From assembly GCF_947259025.1 (NCBI RefSeq), contig NZ_CAMYKO010000005.1, positions 124,001 to 188,000 of the forward strand: a stretch of 64,000 nt of DNA. The letters are read 5' to 3'. The stretch comes from an uncultured Methylophaga sp. (GTDB taxonomy: Bacteria; Pseudomonadota; Gammaproteobacteria; Nitrosococcales; Methylophagaceae). Below, piece by piece: positions 51,454 through 60,844 of this stretch (position 1 is its first letter; the number at the start of each line of letters is the position of its first letter). Position numbers and translations under genes: made by a program. A model generated the notes under the pieces. That model saw only the letters and a list, made by a program, of their open reading frames with translations. It searched no databases and had not been told where the DNA came from.

Positions 51454-52012
51454 TGCGCCATTTTATCACGTCTTCCTCGGCTATCGCTTGCCATTGCCCG
51501 GGCTGCAGATTGTCAATCTGCCAGGGGCCGATGGCAACGCGGATCAAGCGCAGGGTGGGGTGACCCACTGCCGCGGTCATCCGGCGTACCTGGCGATTGC
51601 GACCTTCGGAAATGCTCAGCTCAAGCCATTGGGTAGGAATAGCTTTGCGTTCTCGTATCGGTGGGTGCCGGTCCCAGATAGCTGGCGGCGCTATAATTTC
51701 AGCCTGTGCGGGCAGGGTGGGGCCATCTTTGAGTTCCAGGCCCTCACGTAGTTGTTGCAGGGCGCGTTCATCAGGCTTATGCTCAACCTGTACCCAGTAG
51801 GTTTTTTGCAGTTTGAAACGCGGGTTGGCAATCAACTGCTGCAACTGGCCATCGTCGGTCAGCAACACCAGGCCTTCACTGTCCCGATCCAGCCGCCCCC
51901 CTGGATATACGTCCCTGATATCAATAAAGTCTTTCAAGGTCTGCCGGTCGGCGCCGTCGGTGAATTGTGTCAGCACATTAAACGGTTTGTTGAACAGGAT
52001 CAGTTGACTCAT
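51299..52012 (-). CDS. rluE: 23S rRNA pseudouridine synthase E, extended tail
   Basis: Modifies uridine in 23S rRNA. The core (about 1-180) shows [18 protein letters not shown] with the catalytic Asp, KTYWVQV and [31 protein letters not shown], as in the RluE/RsuA group. After about residue 186 the frame runs on for some 50 residues of Arg-rich tail ([27 protein letters not shown]) read out of frame through the start of nudJ. The normal family ends near the nudJ start, so the tail may be a lost stop or a functional RNA-binding extension. Confidence 0.9.
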   Translation of the reverse strand: MSQLILFNKPFNVLTQFTDGADRQTLKDFIDIRDVYPGGRLDRDSEGLVLLTDDGQLQQLIANPRFKLQKTYWVQVEHKPDERALQQLREGLELKDGPTLPAQAEIIAPPAIWDRHPPIRERKAIPTQWLELSISEGRNRQVRRMTAAVGHPTLRLIRVAIGPWQIDNLQPGQWQAIAEEDVIKWRNDLETQNNRRRRGRAGQSLPAGRRRNQRRNDVKPTRRPSRTRRKPDRRGHS

Positions 52013-52366
52013 ATTAGGAGTGTGGCCGGTTTTAATGATAAAATGCCGCCTTTTTAAACTTCAGGGGCAGCGAAAGCAAGTTTCTGAAGGGCGTTTGAGT
52101 TTATCAGTGTACCGGAGAAAGCCTGCACGGCGCCGTCTGGAAAACGCAGAGCAAATCGGTCATCATTGAATCAGCCAGCGCAAACACTATTTCGTCACCG
52201 GGGCTGGACACAGTCACGACAGGATTATCTAGTGGTGGCTGTCTCAGGCGTTATTGCGAAGTCACAGCCCGGCTGTGATATGGCTGAAGCCACAGGCGTC
52301 GAAGCCTCTAGTTGTAGTGACAAAAAGCTGCAGCTGTAATCCAAAACATCTAAGTGAGGAATCTAA
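52013..52366. other. 354-base spacer between rluE and the SlyD-like gene
   Basis: No gene is supported. It holds TCACAGCC-C-GGCTGTGA (52262-52278), an 8-bp inverted repeat about a single base, which could be an operator or a promoter-proximal hairpin, 90 bases before the FKBP start. The stretch just upstream of the start has AAGTGAGGA as ribosome-binding site. I see no other feature. Confidence 0.5.
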
Positions 52367-52849
52367 ATGAAAGTTGCAGAGAATACAGTCGTTGTTATCG
52401 ACTACACCCTGACAGACAACGACGGCAGCGTCATCGACAGCTCTGAAGGTGCGGGTCCGCTGGCCTATCTCCACGGTGCCGGAAACATTATCCCGGGTCT
52501 GGAAGAAGCGCTGCTGGGTAAAGAAGCCGGTGATGAAGTCAAAGCCAGCATCGAGCCTGAAAAAGCCTACGGTGAGCGTCATGAACAACTGAAACAGGAC
52601 GTGCCACGCGAACTGTTCAGCGGTGTCGACAAAGTCGAGCAGGGTATGCAGTTCCAGTCTGAAACCGAGCAAGGCCCGGTTCTGGTGACTGTCGTTGAAG
52701 TCAAAGAAGAGACCGTGACCGTTGATGGCAACCATCCTCTGGCCGGTGTTCACCTGAACTTTGACGTCACTGTTCGTGAAGTCCGTGAAGCCAGCGAAGA
52801 AGAGCTGGAGCATGGTCACGTACATGGTGAAGGCGGTCACGAGCACTAA
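52367..52849 (+). CDS. SlyD-like FKBP-type peptidyl-prolyl isomerase
   Basis: A 160-residue cytosolic prolyl isomerase. It has an FKBP half-domain (VVVIDYTLTDNDGSVIDSSEGAGPLAYLHGAGNIIPGLEEALLG), the IF insert (about 68-120, EPEKAYGERHEQLKQDVPRELFSG) and a His-rich end (EELEHGHVHGEGGHEH). The end fits the nickel-binding tail of SlyD, shorter than in E. coli. It is followed by a terminator. Confidence 0.93.
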   Translation: MKVAENTVVVIDYTLTDNDGSVIDSSEGAGPLAYLHGAGNIIPGLEEALLGKEAGDEVKASIEPEKAYGERHEQLKQDVPRELFSGVDKVEQGMQFQSETEQGPVLVTVVEVKEETVTVDGNHPLAGVHLNFDVTVREVREASEEELEHGHVHGEGGHEH

Positions 52850-52870
52850 TAAAAAATTAGCACATCGCGT

Positions 52871-52888
52871 ATAACTGTATACAGTTAT
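52871..52888. promoter_or_regulatory. Perfect 18-bp palindrome after the FKBP gene
   Basis: ATAACTGTATACAGTTAT is self-complementary. It sits between the FKBP stop and its terminator, about 56 bases before the mutarotase gene, so it could be an operator for that gene or simply a structured 3' end. Confidence 0.4.
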
Positions 52889-52900
52889 CCATGTCTAAGG

Positions 52901-52930
52901 AAAGACGGGCTTTACCGCCCGTCTTTTCGT
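52901..52930 (+). terminator. Rho-independent terminator after the FKBP gene
   Basis: AAAGACGGGC (52901-52910), a six-base loop and GCCCGTCTTT (52917-52926) followed by TCGTTT form a 10-bp stem with a T-rich tail. Confidence 0.88.
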
Positions 52931-52943
52931 TTGGGGTACCACG

Positions 52944-53849
52944 ATGCAGGATCTGAATACTTTAAACCGTCTGTTTGCCAGGGAAGACAAAGTCAATTTT
53001 GTTGAAGGACCGTCAGGCATGCCACTGATTGAAGTGGCGACCGCTCAGGCTCAAGCCACTGTCGCGCTCTATGGCGGCCAGTTGCTGTCATACAAGCCGG
53101 CCCGTGCCGAGCATGATCTGTTTTACCTGAGCGACAAAGCCCAGTATCAACAGGGCAAGGCCATTCGCGGCGGTGCGCCGCTGTGCTGGCCCTGGTTTGG
53201 CGATGACCCGGGTGATCTGGGACGTCAGGCTCACGGCTTTGCCCGGAACCTTTTCTGGGATGTACTCGATAGTCAGTTACACGATGACAATGTTGAAATT
53301 ACCCTGGGCCTGGAGTCGACCGCGACCAGCAAACAATGGTGGCCGAGTGAATTCAGACTGCGTAAGAAAATCCATATTGGTGAGCAACTGAATATTTCCC
53401 TGACCACTGAAAACAAGGGCGATATTCCATTTAGCATGTCCAAAGCCCTGCACAGTTATTTCCGCGTCGGTGATATTACTCAGGCACGCGTGGCCGGACT
53501 CGATGGGGTAGATTACCTGGACAAAACGCTGGACTATGCCAAGCATAAACAAAGCGGTGATGTGACCGCTGAGGGTGAAACCGACCGGGTGTACCTCAAT
53601 GCACCGACCAGGGTGGCCATTGTCGATCCGGCGCTGAGAAGGCGAATAGAAATCGAACATCAGGGTGCGGACAACTTTGTGGTCTGGAATCCCTGGGATA
53701 AAGCGGCTGAACTAAAAGATATGTCCGCTGAGGACTACGAACAGTTTATCTGTGTGGAAACGGCTAATGCCATTGCCAACAGCGTGATTGTGGCGCCGGG
53801 AGCGATGCACCATATGCAAGTCAGCTACCGAATCAGTCCTGAGACTTAA
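52944..53849 (+). CDS. D-hexose-6-phosphate mutarotase (YeaD family)
   Basis: A 301-residue aldose 1-epimerase-type enzyme that interconverts alpha and beta forms of hexose phosphates. It has the family's YGGQLLSYKPA, GKAIRGGAPLCWPWFGD, HGFARNLFWDVL (His) and a second His in ALHSYFRVGDI, and VWNPWDKAAELKDM. The ATG lies after a terminator, 94 bases past the FKBP gene. Confidence 0.92.
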   Translation: MQDLNTLNRLFAREDKVNFVEGPSGMPLIEVATAQAQATVALYGGQLLSYKPARAEHDLFYLSDKAQYQQGKAIRGGAPLCWPWFGDDPGDLGRQAHGFARNLFWDVLDSQLHDDNVEITLGLESTATSKQWWPSEFRLRKKIHIGEQLNISLTTENKGDIPFSMSKALHSYFRVGDITQARVAGLDGVDYLDKTLDYAKHKQSGDVTAEGETDRVYLNAPTRVAIVDPALRRRIEIEHQGADNFVVWNPWDKAAELKDMSAEDYEQFICVETANAIANSVIVAPGAMHHMQVSYRISPET

Positions 53850-53870
53850 TCAAGTAAGCAGACTGCGCCC

Positions 53871-54296
53871 ATGACGGCCTTACAGAACCTGTTTGATCTT
53901 ATTTGGGGAAACGAGACGCTGCTGCTCTGGCTGGGCATTGTTTCCCTGCTGTGTTTTGTCGCATCGCTGTTTCTGATCCCGTTTCTGGTGGTCAGAATTC
54001 CTGTTGATTATTTTGCAGAGAGCAAGCGTCAGATCCCTCACTGGGCCGAGCAACACGTTATTTTGCGCTGGCTTATCAAGCTGGTGAAAAACCTGCTGGG
54101 CGTGATATTTATTCTGCTGGGGCTGGCGATGCTGGTCTTACCCGGGCAGGGCTTGCTGACCCTGTTGATTGGCGTTTTGTTACTGAACTTTCCCGGCAAA
54201 TACCGTTTTGAACGCTGGTTGATTCAGCGACCCGCTATCTACCGAGCCGTGGCCTGGCTGAGACGGCGCGCCGGCCGCCAACAGTTAGACATTTAG
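53871..54296 (+). CDS. PGPGW-type transmembrane protein
   Basis: A 141-residue protein with an N-terminal helix (about 15-45), an amphipathic middle, and a second hydrophobic hairpin (about 78-105) holding GLAMLVLPGQGLLTLLIGVLLLNFPGK, the core of the PGPGW family. Function is unknown. It is 21 bases after the mutarotase gene and convergent with nudF. Confidence 0.85.
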   Translation: MTALQNLFDLIWGNETLLLWLGIVSLLCFVASLFLIPFLVVRIPVDYFAESKRQIPHWAEQHVILRWLIKLVKNLLGVIFILLGLAMLVLPGQGLLTLLIGVLLLNFPGKYRFERWLIQRPAIYRAVAWLRRRAGRQQLDI

Positions 54297-54353
54297 GGAT
54301 TGTTGAGCTAAAAGTCGCCTCCAGCAGAGGTGGCGATGAAAGGATAATAAATC

Positions 54354-54959
54354 CTAGGTCCAGCGCTGACGGAGCTTGTCGCGGTTAATGTAGAGCCATT
54401 GAATGGCGATAATCGGAATCGCCGAGACAATCCGTTCCTGCTGCAATAATTCCCAGACTTCATCGAATTGATGGCTGGTGACTTTAATGTCCTCATCCTC
54501 ATGATCGAGGCCGTGTATACCACCGACCTCGCTGGCATCCACCTTGCCGCAGAACAGGGTGAGACATTCTGATGTACCGCCGGGTGAGGTGAAGAACTGA
54601 TTGATGCGAATCATTTCACCGATTTCACAGCCGGCCTCTTCCTTAGCTTCCCGCCGGGCGACTTGTTCCGCCGTTTCTCCATCCTCCATGGCGCCAGCCA
54701 CAATTTCCAGCAGCCAGGCTTCTTCCTGCTCAGGTTTGAGGATAGCCCCGGCGCGGAACTGCTCAATGATAATGACTTCATCCAGCACCGGGTCATAGAG
54801 CAGGACTGCCACGCAATTACCCCGGTGAAACACTTCGCGCTCAACCGGTTCACTCCAGCCGCCATCGTAGAGCGTATGCTGCAGGGTGTATTTTTTGACG
54901 TTAAAAAAGCCCTTGAAGGGCATGTCCTCATTGAGGATTTTAAATGCTTTCTGACTCAT
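54354..54959 (-). CDS. nudF: ADP-ribose pyrophosphatase (Nudix)
   Basis: A 201-residue Nudix hydrolase of the NudF type, splitting ADP-ribose into AMP and ribose-5-phosphate. It has the family's FNVKKYTLQHTLYDGGWSEPVEREVFHRG start, VIIIEQFRAGA and the Nudix box AGAMEDGETAEQVARREAKEEAG with FFTSPGGTSE. It follows the DUF3108 gene by two bases on the minus strand. Confidence 0.93.
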   Translation of the reverse strand: MSQKAFKILNEDMPFKGFFNVKKYTLQHTLYDGGWSEPVEREVFHRGNCVAVLLYDPVLDEVIIIEQFRAGAILKPEQEEAWLLEIVAGAMEDGETAEQVARREAKEEAGCEIGEMIRINQFFTSPGGTSECLTLFCGKVDASEVGGIHGLDHEDEDIKVTSHQFDEVWELLQQERIVSAIPIIAIQWLYINRDKLRQRWT

Positions 54960-54961
54960 GG

Positions 54962-55711
54962 TTATTTGCTGCTGGCGGATTGCAATTGGCTGAAAGCCTG
55001 CTCGCTGTTGATGCCTTTCAGGTGGCGGAGCAGGGCGGTGAAGGTGGTGTCGTCCTCAACATGTTCCAGTTTGACTGGCAGATAATCCAAGGCCGGCGCA
55101 CACCAGAGCGTGGTCTGGCGGTCACTTTCATCATCACGCTCGCGGGTCAGTTTGACGGTATCAATATCACCCAGTGGCGTGGTAATGGTTTCCTTGCCCA
55201 GTACCCGGATTTTGTAGGTCTTGAGTCGGCCGCCATCGGCAATACGGTAGTCAACTTGCTCAATACCACGGTCGAGATCGCGCATCAGACTGATTTGATA
55301 GACCAGCTTGTCCAGTACGCCGGTCTCCAGATCCAGGGTCCAGGGATGTTTTTTATCGTCGATGCTGACCTGCTTGTTAGCCCAGTCAAATTCCATGGAC
55401 AACATTTTGTCTTTATCGCCGCCACTGCGATGGTAACGGTAATGCTGAGGCTGAACCCGGTCACTGTTGAGTTTCCAGAGACTGGTCTCTTTAATAATAT
55501 CGGGTTTGAAAAATGAGAATACGCCCTTGGCCTGAGACACCGAATTGAAACGGCGCAGGCCATTTTCTTCGGTGCTGAGACTGCGTTTGAGTTCACCGGC
55601 CTGAATGCCGTTGAGTTCGACCAGATAATTAGCAGAAAAGTCAGGAATATCGCTGGCCGTGGCAATTGAGGCCAGACACAGAAGCAGGATATAACTGAAC
55701 GTTTTGAGCAT
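54962..55711 (-). CDS. DUF3108 exported protein
   Basis: A 249-residue periplasmic protein with a signal peptide (about 1-19) and a beta-rich DUF3108 domain: DFSANYLVELNGIQAGELKRSL, RYHRSGGDKDKMLSMEFDW, LDKLVYQISLMRDLDRG and LWCAPALDYLPVKLEHVEDD. The family is a likely beta-barrel or lipid-binding type with no known role. It sits directly before purN, two bases away, a placement I recall in other gammaproteobacteria. Confidence 0.9.
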   Translation of the reverse strand: MLKTFSYILLLCLASIATASDIPDFSANYLVELNGIQAGELKRSLSTEENGLRRFNSVSQAKGVFSFFKPDIIKETSLWKLNSDRVQPQHYRYHRSGGDKDKMLSMEFDWANKQVSIDDKKHPWTLDLETGVLDKLVYQISLMRDLDRGIEQVDYRIADGGRLKTYKIRVLGKETITTPLGDIDTVKLTRERDDESDRQTTLWCAPALDYLPVKLEHVEDDTTFTALLRHLKGINSEQAFSQLQSASSK

Positions 55712-55713
55712 GT

Positions 55714-56307
55714 TTATTCCGTTTGTTGCGACACCAGTCTCTTTATGGCAGCCGGATAAAGCTGATGTTCCTGCTCCAGTACCCGGGCGGCCAGGGTATC
55801 AGCATCATCATCGCTGAATACCGGTACTTTGGCCTGCAATATTACCGGACCATCATCCAGTTCTGCTGTGACAAAATGCACACTGGCACCATGTTCTCTT
55901 TCACCGGCATCGATCGCCCGCTGGTGCGTGTGCAGGCCCTTGAATTTAGGTAACAGGGATGGGTGGATATTGATCAGACGCCTGGCATAGTGCGAGACAA
56001 AGCCCTCAGTCAGAATGCGCATAAAGCCGGCCAGAATGACAAAGTCGGGCTGATAGCCGTCGATGCTGTCAGCCATGGCCTGATCAAAGCTTTCGCGGCT
56101 ATCGTAGGATTTATGATCAATAACTTCAGTGTCGATACCTGCCTGACTCGCAAAGTCTAAGCCGGGTGCGCCGGGCCTGTTACTGAGCACTGCGGCAATC
56201 TCAACATTGAGTTCACCTTGCTGTGCGGCCTCAACAATTGAACGCATATTGCTGCCGCGGCCGGAAATCAAAATGACCAGCCGTGCTTTTTGTCTGTTTG
56301 AAGCCAT
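55714..56307 (-). CDS. purN: Phosphoribosylglycinamide formyltransferase
   Basis: Transfers formyl from 10-formyl-THF to GAR in purine synthesis. The 197-residue protein has VILISGRGSNMRSIVEA, FVILAGFMRILTEGFV, NIHPSLLPKFKGLHTHQRA and GASVHFVTAELDDGPVI with the conserved Asn, His and Asp. It shares one base with purM, giving the operon purM-purN. Confidence 0.97.
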   Translation of the reverse strand: MASNRQKARLVILISGRGSNMRSIVEAAQQGELNVEIAAVLSNRPGAPGLDFASQAGIDTEVIDHKSYDSRESFDQAMADSIDGYQPDFVILAGFMRILTEGFVSHYARRLINIHPSLLPKFKGLHTHQRAIDAGEREHGASVHFVTAELDDGPVILQAKVPVFSDDDADTLAARVLEQEHQLYPAAIKRLVSQQTE

Positions 56308-57365
56308 TACTTTTTGATGACCACGCTTTCTTCATGGTCAGCTGCGGTCTCGATCTGACCGATAATGCTAGCCTGTTCGCCGGCCTCGTTCAGTAGCGAC
56401 AAGGCTTTATCAGCTTCGTCAGCGGCCACCACGACAACCATGCCGATACCATTATTGAAGGTACGGTACATTTCCATATCTTCAACATTGCCCTGATCCT
56501 GCAGCCAGTCGAAAACGGCCGGACGCTGCCAGCTATTGGCATCAATGACAGCTTTAACACCTTCGGGCAATACCCGTGGAATATTTTCCAGCAGGCCGCC
56601 ACCGGTGATATGAGAAAGTGCATGAATATTAACATTTTCATTAAGTTGCAATAATGACTTAACGTAAATTCGCGTTGGAGCCAGCAGTTTTTCGCCCAGC
56701 GTCGCACCGTCGAAAGCGTCATCCAGAGACTGACCACTGCGTTCCAGAATCTTACGAATCAGCGAGTAGCCGTTTGAATGTGGACCGGAGGCTGCCAGAC
56801 CAATTAAGCTGTCACCGGCGGCGACCTGACTGCCATCAATTACACCATTTTTTTCGACCACGCCGACACAGAAACCGGCAAGATCGTAATCGCCTTCTTC
56901 ATACATGCTTGGCATTTCCGCGGTTTCACCACCCACCAGGGCGGCACCAGCCTGCAGACAGCCTTCGGCAATACCGGAGACTACCGATTCAGCCACATCG
57001 ATATCCAGCTTACCGGTGGCGTAGTAATCCAGGAAAAACAGTGGCTCAGCGCCAAGAACGGCAATATCATTGACGCACATCGCAACCAGATCGATGCCGA
57101 TAGTGTTGTGAATGCCTGACTCGATGGCCAGACGCAGTTTGGTGCCGACACCATCAGTACCAGAAACCAGTACCGGGTTTTGGTAACGATCCAGCGGTAG
57201 CTCAAACAGACTGCCAAAACCGCCCAGGCCGGCCATTACGCCGGGACGTTTGGTTTTAGCGGCATGCGGTTTAATACGGTCAACAAGTGCGTTACCGGCT
57301 TCGATATCTACCCCGGCATCGCGATAACTGAGAGATGAGCGTGAAGAATCCGCGCGATCGGTCAT
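56307..57365 (-). CDS. purM: Phosphoribosylformylglycinamidine cyclo-ligase
   Basis: Closes the imidazole ring of AIR with ATP. AIR is also the substrate of ThiC, so this gene feeds thiamine synthesis. The 352-residue protein has [44 protein letters not shown]-type region ([19 protein letters not shown]) and [16 protein letters not shown]. It is divergent from the DUF2066 gene. Confidence 0.97.
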   Translation of the reverse strand: MTDRADSSRSSLSYRDAGVDIEAGNALVDRIKPHAAKTKRPGVMAGLGGFGSLFELPLDRYQNPVLVSGTDGVGTKLRLAIESGIHNTIGIDLVAMCVNDIAVLGAEPLFFLDYYATGKLDIDVAESVVSGIAEGCLQAGAALVGGETAEMPSMYEEGDYDLAGFCVGVVEKNGVIDGSQVAAGDSLIGLAASGPHSNGYSLIRKILERSGQSLDDAFDGATLGEKLLAPTRIYVKSLLQLNENVNIHALSHITGGGLLENIPRVLPEGVKAVIDANSWQRPAVFDWLQDQGNVEDMEMYRTFNNGIGMVVVVAADEADKALSLLNEAGEQASIIGQIETAADHEESVVIKK

Positions 57366-57472
57366 GGTTTGTTCCTGAATATTATTTGGCTGTTTAATGG
57401 CTTAACGCGGCGTCGCTGAAGTCAGGCTGCAGCGTGCGTCACACGTCGATATCAGCGTGTTAGAATACCACA

Positions 57473-58528
57473 ATGCAGCGACTATTTATTACCCTAATTT
57501 TGCTTAGTATGAGCTCTGCCGGCCAGGCCGCGGAGGTCAAAAATCTGTATCAGGCCGCCGCGCCGGTCAGTTCCCGCGATGTCGACGAACGCGCCCGGAT
57601 GACGCCACAATTACTTAGGCAGGTGATGCTGAAAGTGGTCGGCAACCAGTCGCTGCTTGATGCGGCGCCGCTGGAGCCAGTGCTGGAGAATGCCGAACAA
57701 TATCTGCAGCAGTATGAATACCAGCGCACCAATATCGCAGCCGCCGACCTGACCCGTCCGGATCAGTTATCACTCAGACTCAGTTTTGAGCCGTCAGCCG
57801 TCAATCAGGCTATCAATGATTTACAGTTGCCACTATGGGGAAAAGTCCGGCCCGATGTGTTGGTGTGGGCAGTGGTCGAAGCTGAAGGACAGCAGAGCCT
57901 GGTGGGGCTGGAAACCGATGGCAAGGGCGTATTGAAACCGCTGACGGATGCGGCTGATACCCGCGGCCTGCCCATTTTGCTGCCGTTGATGGATTTGCAG
58001 GATCAGTCGGCATTAACAGCGCAGGATATTCGCGAGATGAATCAGGCCGCCATCAATCAGGCTTCGATGCGTTATGGTGCCGATATTGTGCTTGCAGCTG
58101 ATATCAAGCTGCTCAACGGCGAGGCGATAATTCAATGGCAGGCCAATGGCGATAATATTGAGCATCAATGGCAGTCGCAGGGCAGTCTGGGGCGGGCTCT
58201 GCAAGCAGGTATGGGGCAACTGGCAGATAAAATGGCGCTCAAATACAGCCCGCTTGCCGATAACAGCAGCCCGGCACAGCGTCTGAAACTGCAAATCACC
58301 AATGTGCTTGATTATGCGGACTTTAACCGGCTGATGAACTACCTCAGACAACTGGATTTGATCACCGATATCCGGGTGGAAAACCTGGGCAGCCAGCAAC
58401 TGGATCTGGATATCGCCTTTCGCGGCAGCGAAACCATATTGCAAAGAACGCTCACGGTTGGCAGTTTATTGGCTGAGGACAATAGTTTCAGTAGCAGCGA
58501 CGCCAAACAATACCGGTTGATACCTTGA
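57473..58528 (+). CDS. DUF2066 exported protein
   Basis: A 351-residue protein with a signal peptide (about 1-19, LFITLILLSMSSAGQAAEV). The DUF2066 core has RDVDERARMTPQLLRQVMLKVVGNQSLL and WGKVRPDVLVWAVVEAEGQQSLVG, with a repeat-like C-terminal half. The role is unknown. It is upstream of the phosphatidyltransferase, PerM, Hda run. Its stop overlaps the next start (TTGA), so it is in the same operon. Confidence 0.9.
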   Translation: MQRLFITLILLSMSSAGQAAEVKNLYQAAAPVSSRDVDERARMTPQLLRQVMLKVVGNQSLLDAAPLEPVLENAEQYLQQYEYQRTNIAAADLTRPDQLSLRLSFEPSAVNQAINDLQLPLWGKVRPDVLVWAVVEAEGQQSLVGLETDGKGVLKPLTDAADTRGLPILLPLMDLQDQSALTAQDIREMNQAAINQASMRYGADIVLAADIKLLNGEAIIQWQANGDNIEHQWQSQGSLGRALQAGMGQLADKMALKYSPLADNSSPAQRLKLQITNVLDYADFNRLMNYLRQLDLITDIRVENLGSQQLDLDIAFRGSETILQRTLTVGSLLAEDNSFSSSDAKQYRLIP

Positions 58529-59082
58529 GTCTGAGTGATTTACCCAACCTGATTTCCATACTGCGGATCACGCTGGTCGGCCCGGTCGTCTGGGCGCTGG
58601 CGACGCAGCAATTTATGCTGGCACTGCTTTTGTTCGCTGTGGCCGGTGTTTCTGATGGTCTGGATGGTTTTCTGGCCAAGCATTTTCATTGGGAGTCGCG
58701 GCTGGGTTCGATTCTGGACCCGATTGCCGACAAATTATTATTGCTGGCCAGTTTTGCCACTTTGACCTGGCTCGGCTTGTTACCGTTGTGGCTGCTGTGG
58801 CTGGTTGTGGCAAGAGATCTGATTATTATCAGCGGTGGACTGGCTTATCATTACTATCTGGGTGAGTTCGACTTGTCCCCTCTGTGGAGCAGTAAAATCA
58901 ACACCACACTGCAAATTGCGCTGGTATTGCTGGTAATGATTCAGCAGCAATGGTTTCAGGGGCTGGATAAGCTGGTGACCATCGGCATCTGGCTGGTCGT
59001 GGCCAGTGTAATTAACAGTGGCACCGAATATGTTGTGGTATGGGGAACGCGGGCATGGAAGCAAATCAAGGGCAAGTCATGA
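58525..59082 (+). CDS. CDP-alcohol phosphatidyltransferase (PgsA-like)
   Basis: A 185-residue inner-membrane enzyme with about five helices and the motif DGLDGFLAKHFHWESRLGSILDPIADK, fitting the CDP-OH-P consensus D-G-x2-A/D-R...G-x3-D-x3-D (here with Phe-Leu in place of the usual Ala-Arg). It likely makes phosphatidylglycerophosphate or a related lipid. The TTG start overlaps the previous stop. Specificity cannot be fixed by eye. Confidence 0.85.
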   Translation: MSLSDLPNLISILRITLVGPVVWALATQQFMLALLLFAVAGVSDGLDGFLAKHFHWESRLGSILDPIADKLLLLASFATLTWLGLLPLWLLWLVVARDLIIISGGLAYHYYLGEFDLSPLWSSKINTTLQIALVLLVMIQQQWFQGLDKLVTIGIWLVVASVINSGTEYVVVWGTRAWKQIKGKS

Positions 59083-60125
59083 GTGACACGAATAAACTGA
59101 TCCTGCTGATTGGCGTTGTGGTAGGCGGCTGGCTTGTCTATCAGTTGTCAGCGGTGTTGATGCCATTTTTTATTGCTGCCTTGCTGGCTTATTTGGGCGA
59201 CCCACTGGTTGATAAGCTCGAGACCTGGAAGTTGTCACGCACCGCCTCGGTATCGGTGGTGTTTGCGGTGCTGTTTCTGGGGCTATCCATTATGTTGCTG
59301 ATCATGCTGCCCCTGCTCAGTGCCCAGATCGCCAAATTATTTACCAACCTGCCTGAATACCTGACCACGGCGCAGAAGACTATCGAACCCTGGTTGACGA
59401 TGGCCGGGCTGCCGACCGATGTGCTTAACCTGCAGACATTGAAACAAGCGCTGAGTGACTACTGGTCGGAAGTCGGGCAGGTGGCCGGAGGCATTTTCGA
59501 TACCATGACCCGTTCCGGCATGGTCCTACTGCAGTGGGTAGGTAACCTGGTTTTGATTCCGGTGCTGACCTTTTACCTTCTGCGCGACTGGGATCTGCTG
59601 GTTGCCCGCTTTCGGGAACTGCTGCCGCGCCGCTACTCAGACAAGTTTATTGAGATGTCACTGGAGTGCGACGATATGCTGGCCGGCTTTATCCGTGGCC
59701 AGTTAATGGTGATGCTGGCGCTGGCGACTATTTACACCATCGGTTTGACTATTATTGGCCTGGAGCTGGCCTTGCTGCTGGGTGTTATCGCCGGCATCGT
59801 CAGTTTTGTGCCTTACCTGGGCCTGATCGTGGGCATTGGGCTGTCGGGCCTCGCCGCCTTTTTCCAGTTCGGCGAGTGGTTGCCAGTGCTGTATGTCGCC
59901 ATCGTGTTCAGCGTGGCACAAATGATCGAAGGCATGGTGCTGACCCCACGGTTTGTCGGTGAGCGAATTGGCTTGCACCCGGTCGCAGTCATCTTTGCCG
60001 TATTGGCCGGTGGTCAGTTGTTCGGCTTTACCGGTGTCTTGCTGGCCCTGCCAGTTGCTGCCGTGGTGATGGTCCTGCTGCGCCATGCTCATCGCCACTA
60101 TGTCAGTAGCCACTTGTATACCTGA
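59079..60125 (+). CDS. AI-2E family transporter (PerM type)
   Basis: A 348-residue membrane protein with about eight helices. It has the family pattern LIPVLTFYLLRDWD, RGQLMVMLALATIYTIGLTIIGLELALLLGVIAGIVSFVPYLG and MIEGMVLTPRFVGERIGLHPVAVIFAVLAGGQLFGFTGVLLALPVAAV. The frame starts at 59040, but the ATG at 59079 overlaps the previous stop as ATGA and gives the normal N-terminus (MSDTNKLILL). PerM-Hda adjacency is common in gammaproteobacteria. Confidence 0.92.
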   Translation: MSDTNKLILLIGVVVGGWLVYQLSAVLMPFFIAALLAYLGDPLVDKLETWKLSRTASVSVVFAVLFLGLSIMLLIMLPLLSAQIAKLFTNLPEYLTTAQKTIEPWLTMAGLPTDVLNLQTLKQALSDYWSEVGQVAGGIFDTMTRSGMVLLQWVGNLVLIPVLTFYLLRDWDLLVARFRELLPRRYSDKFIEMSLECDDMLAGFIRGQLMVMLALATIYTIGLTIIGLELALLLGVIAGIVSFVPYLGLIVGIGLSGLAAFFQFGEWLPVLYVAIVFSVAQMIEGMVLTPRFVGERIGLHPVAVIFAVLAGGQLFGFTGVLLALPVAAVVMVLLRHAHRHYVSSHLYT

Positions 60126-60139
60126 TTGAAAGAGATAGC

Positions 60140-60844
60140 ATGTCCGTTGCCGAAACACAGTTAACGCTGCGCCTCACCCCACAGGAAATTTACCGCCTGG
60201 ATAACTTTCTGTTTGCCAGAGCGGAAACCGAGCAGGCGCTGAAGACATTCTGCCAGCTTGATCATCTTGACTTTCTTTACCTCAGTGGGGAGAACGGCAC
60301 CGGTAAAACCCATCTACTGATTGCCTGCGCCGAGAGGGTGCAGCAACAGGGCTTTCGGGTGATTTATCTGTCGCTGGCTGAACTGATACAGACTGCCGAG
60401 CCGGCGGTATTGCAATCACTGGAGCAGGCGGATCTTTTGTGTCTGGACGATCTGGAAGCGATTGCCGGAAACCGGGAATGGGAAGTGGCGTTATTCCACT
60501 GCTTCAACCGTCTGCACGATGCCAAAGGCCATTTACTGGTGGCGACTGAACATAACCCGGCCAACACCCGGATTGAACTGCCTGATTTACGCTCAAGGCT
60601 GGCCACCGGTCTGGTTTACCAGCTCACCAGCATGAGCGATGAGCAAAAGCAGCAGGCTTTGATATTGCAGGCACAGTCACGCGGGCTCAGTATGAGTGAC
60701 GAGGTCGCGCAATATCTGCTCCGCCATTATGGCCGTGATATGCCAGCACTGATGACGGTATTGCAGCAACTCGACAAAGCCTCACTGGAGGCCAAGCGTC
60801 GTCTGACCATTCCTTTTGTGAGGCAGGTGCTGGCTAATGGCTAA
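60140..60844 (+). CDS. hda: DnaA-related regulatory inactivation protein Hda
   Basis: A 234-residue AAA+ protein that, with the sliding clamp, makes DnaA hydrolyse its ATP after initiation. The N-terminus has QLTLRLTPQEIYRLDNF, a clamp-binding QLxL(x)F-like motif (QLTLRL). Walker A is YLSGENGTGKTHLL, Walker B LLCLDDLEAI, then a DnaA-like lid. It overlaps the next gene by eight bases. Confidence 0.95.
   Translation: MSVAETQLTLRLTPQEIYRLDNFLFARAETEQALKTFCQLDHLDFLYLSGENGTGKTHLLIACAERVQQQGFRVIYLSLAELIQTAEPAVLQSLEQADLLCLDDLEAIAGNREWEVALFHCFNRLHDAKGHLLVATEHNPANTRIELPDLRSRLATGLVYQLTSMSDEQKQQALILQAQSRGLSMSDEVAQYLLRHYGRDMPALMTVLQQLDKASLEAKRRLTIPFVRQVLANG

Noticed and set aside
52871-52888. Possible LexA (SOS) box
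   Set aside because: The half-sites CTGT and ACAG are two bases apart rather than eight.
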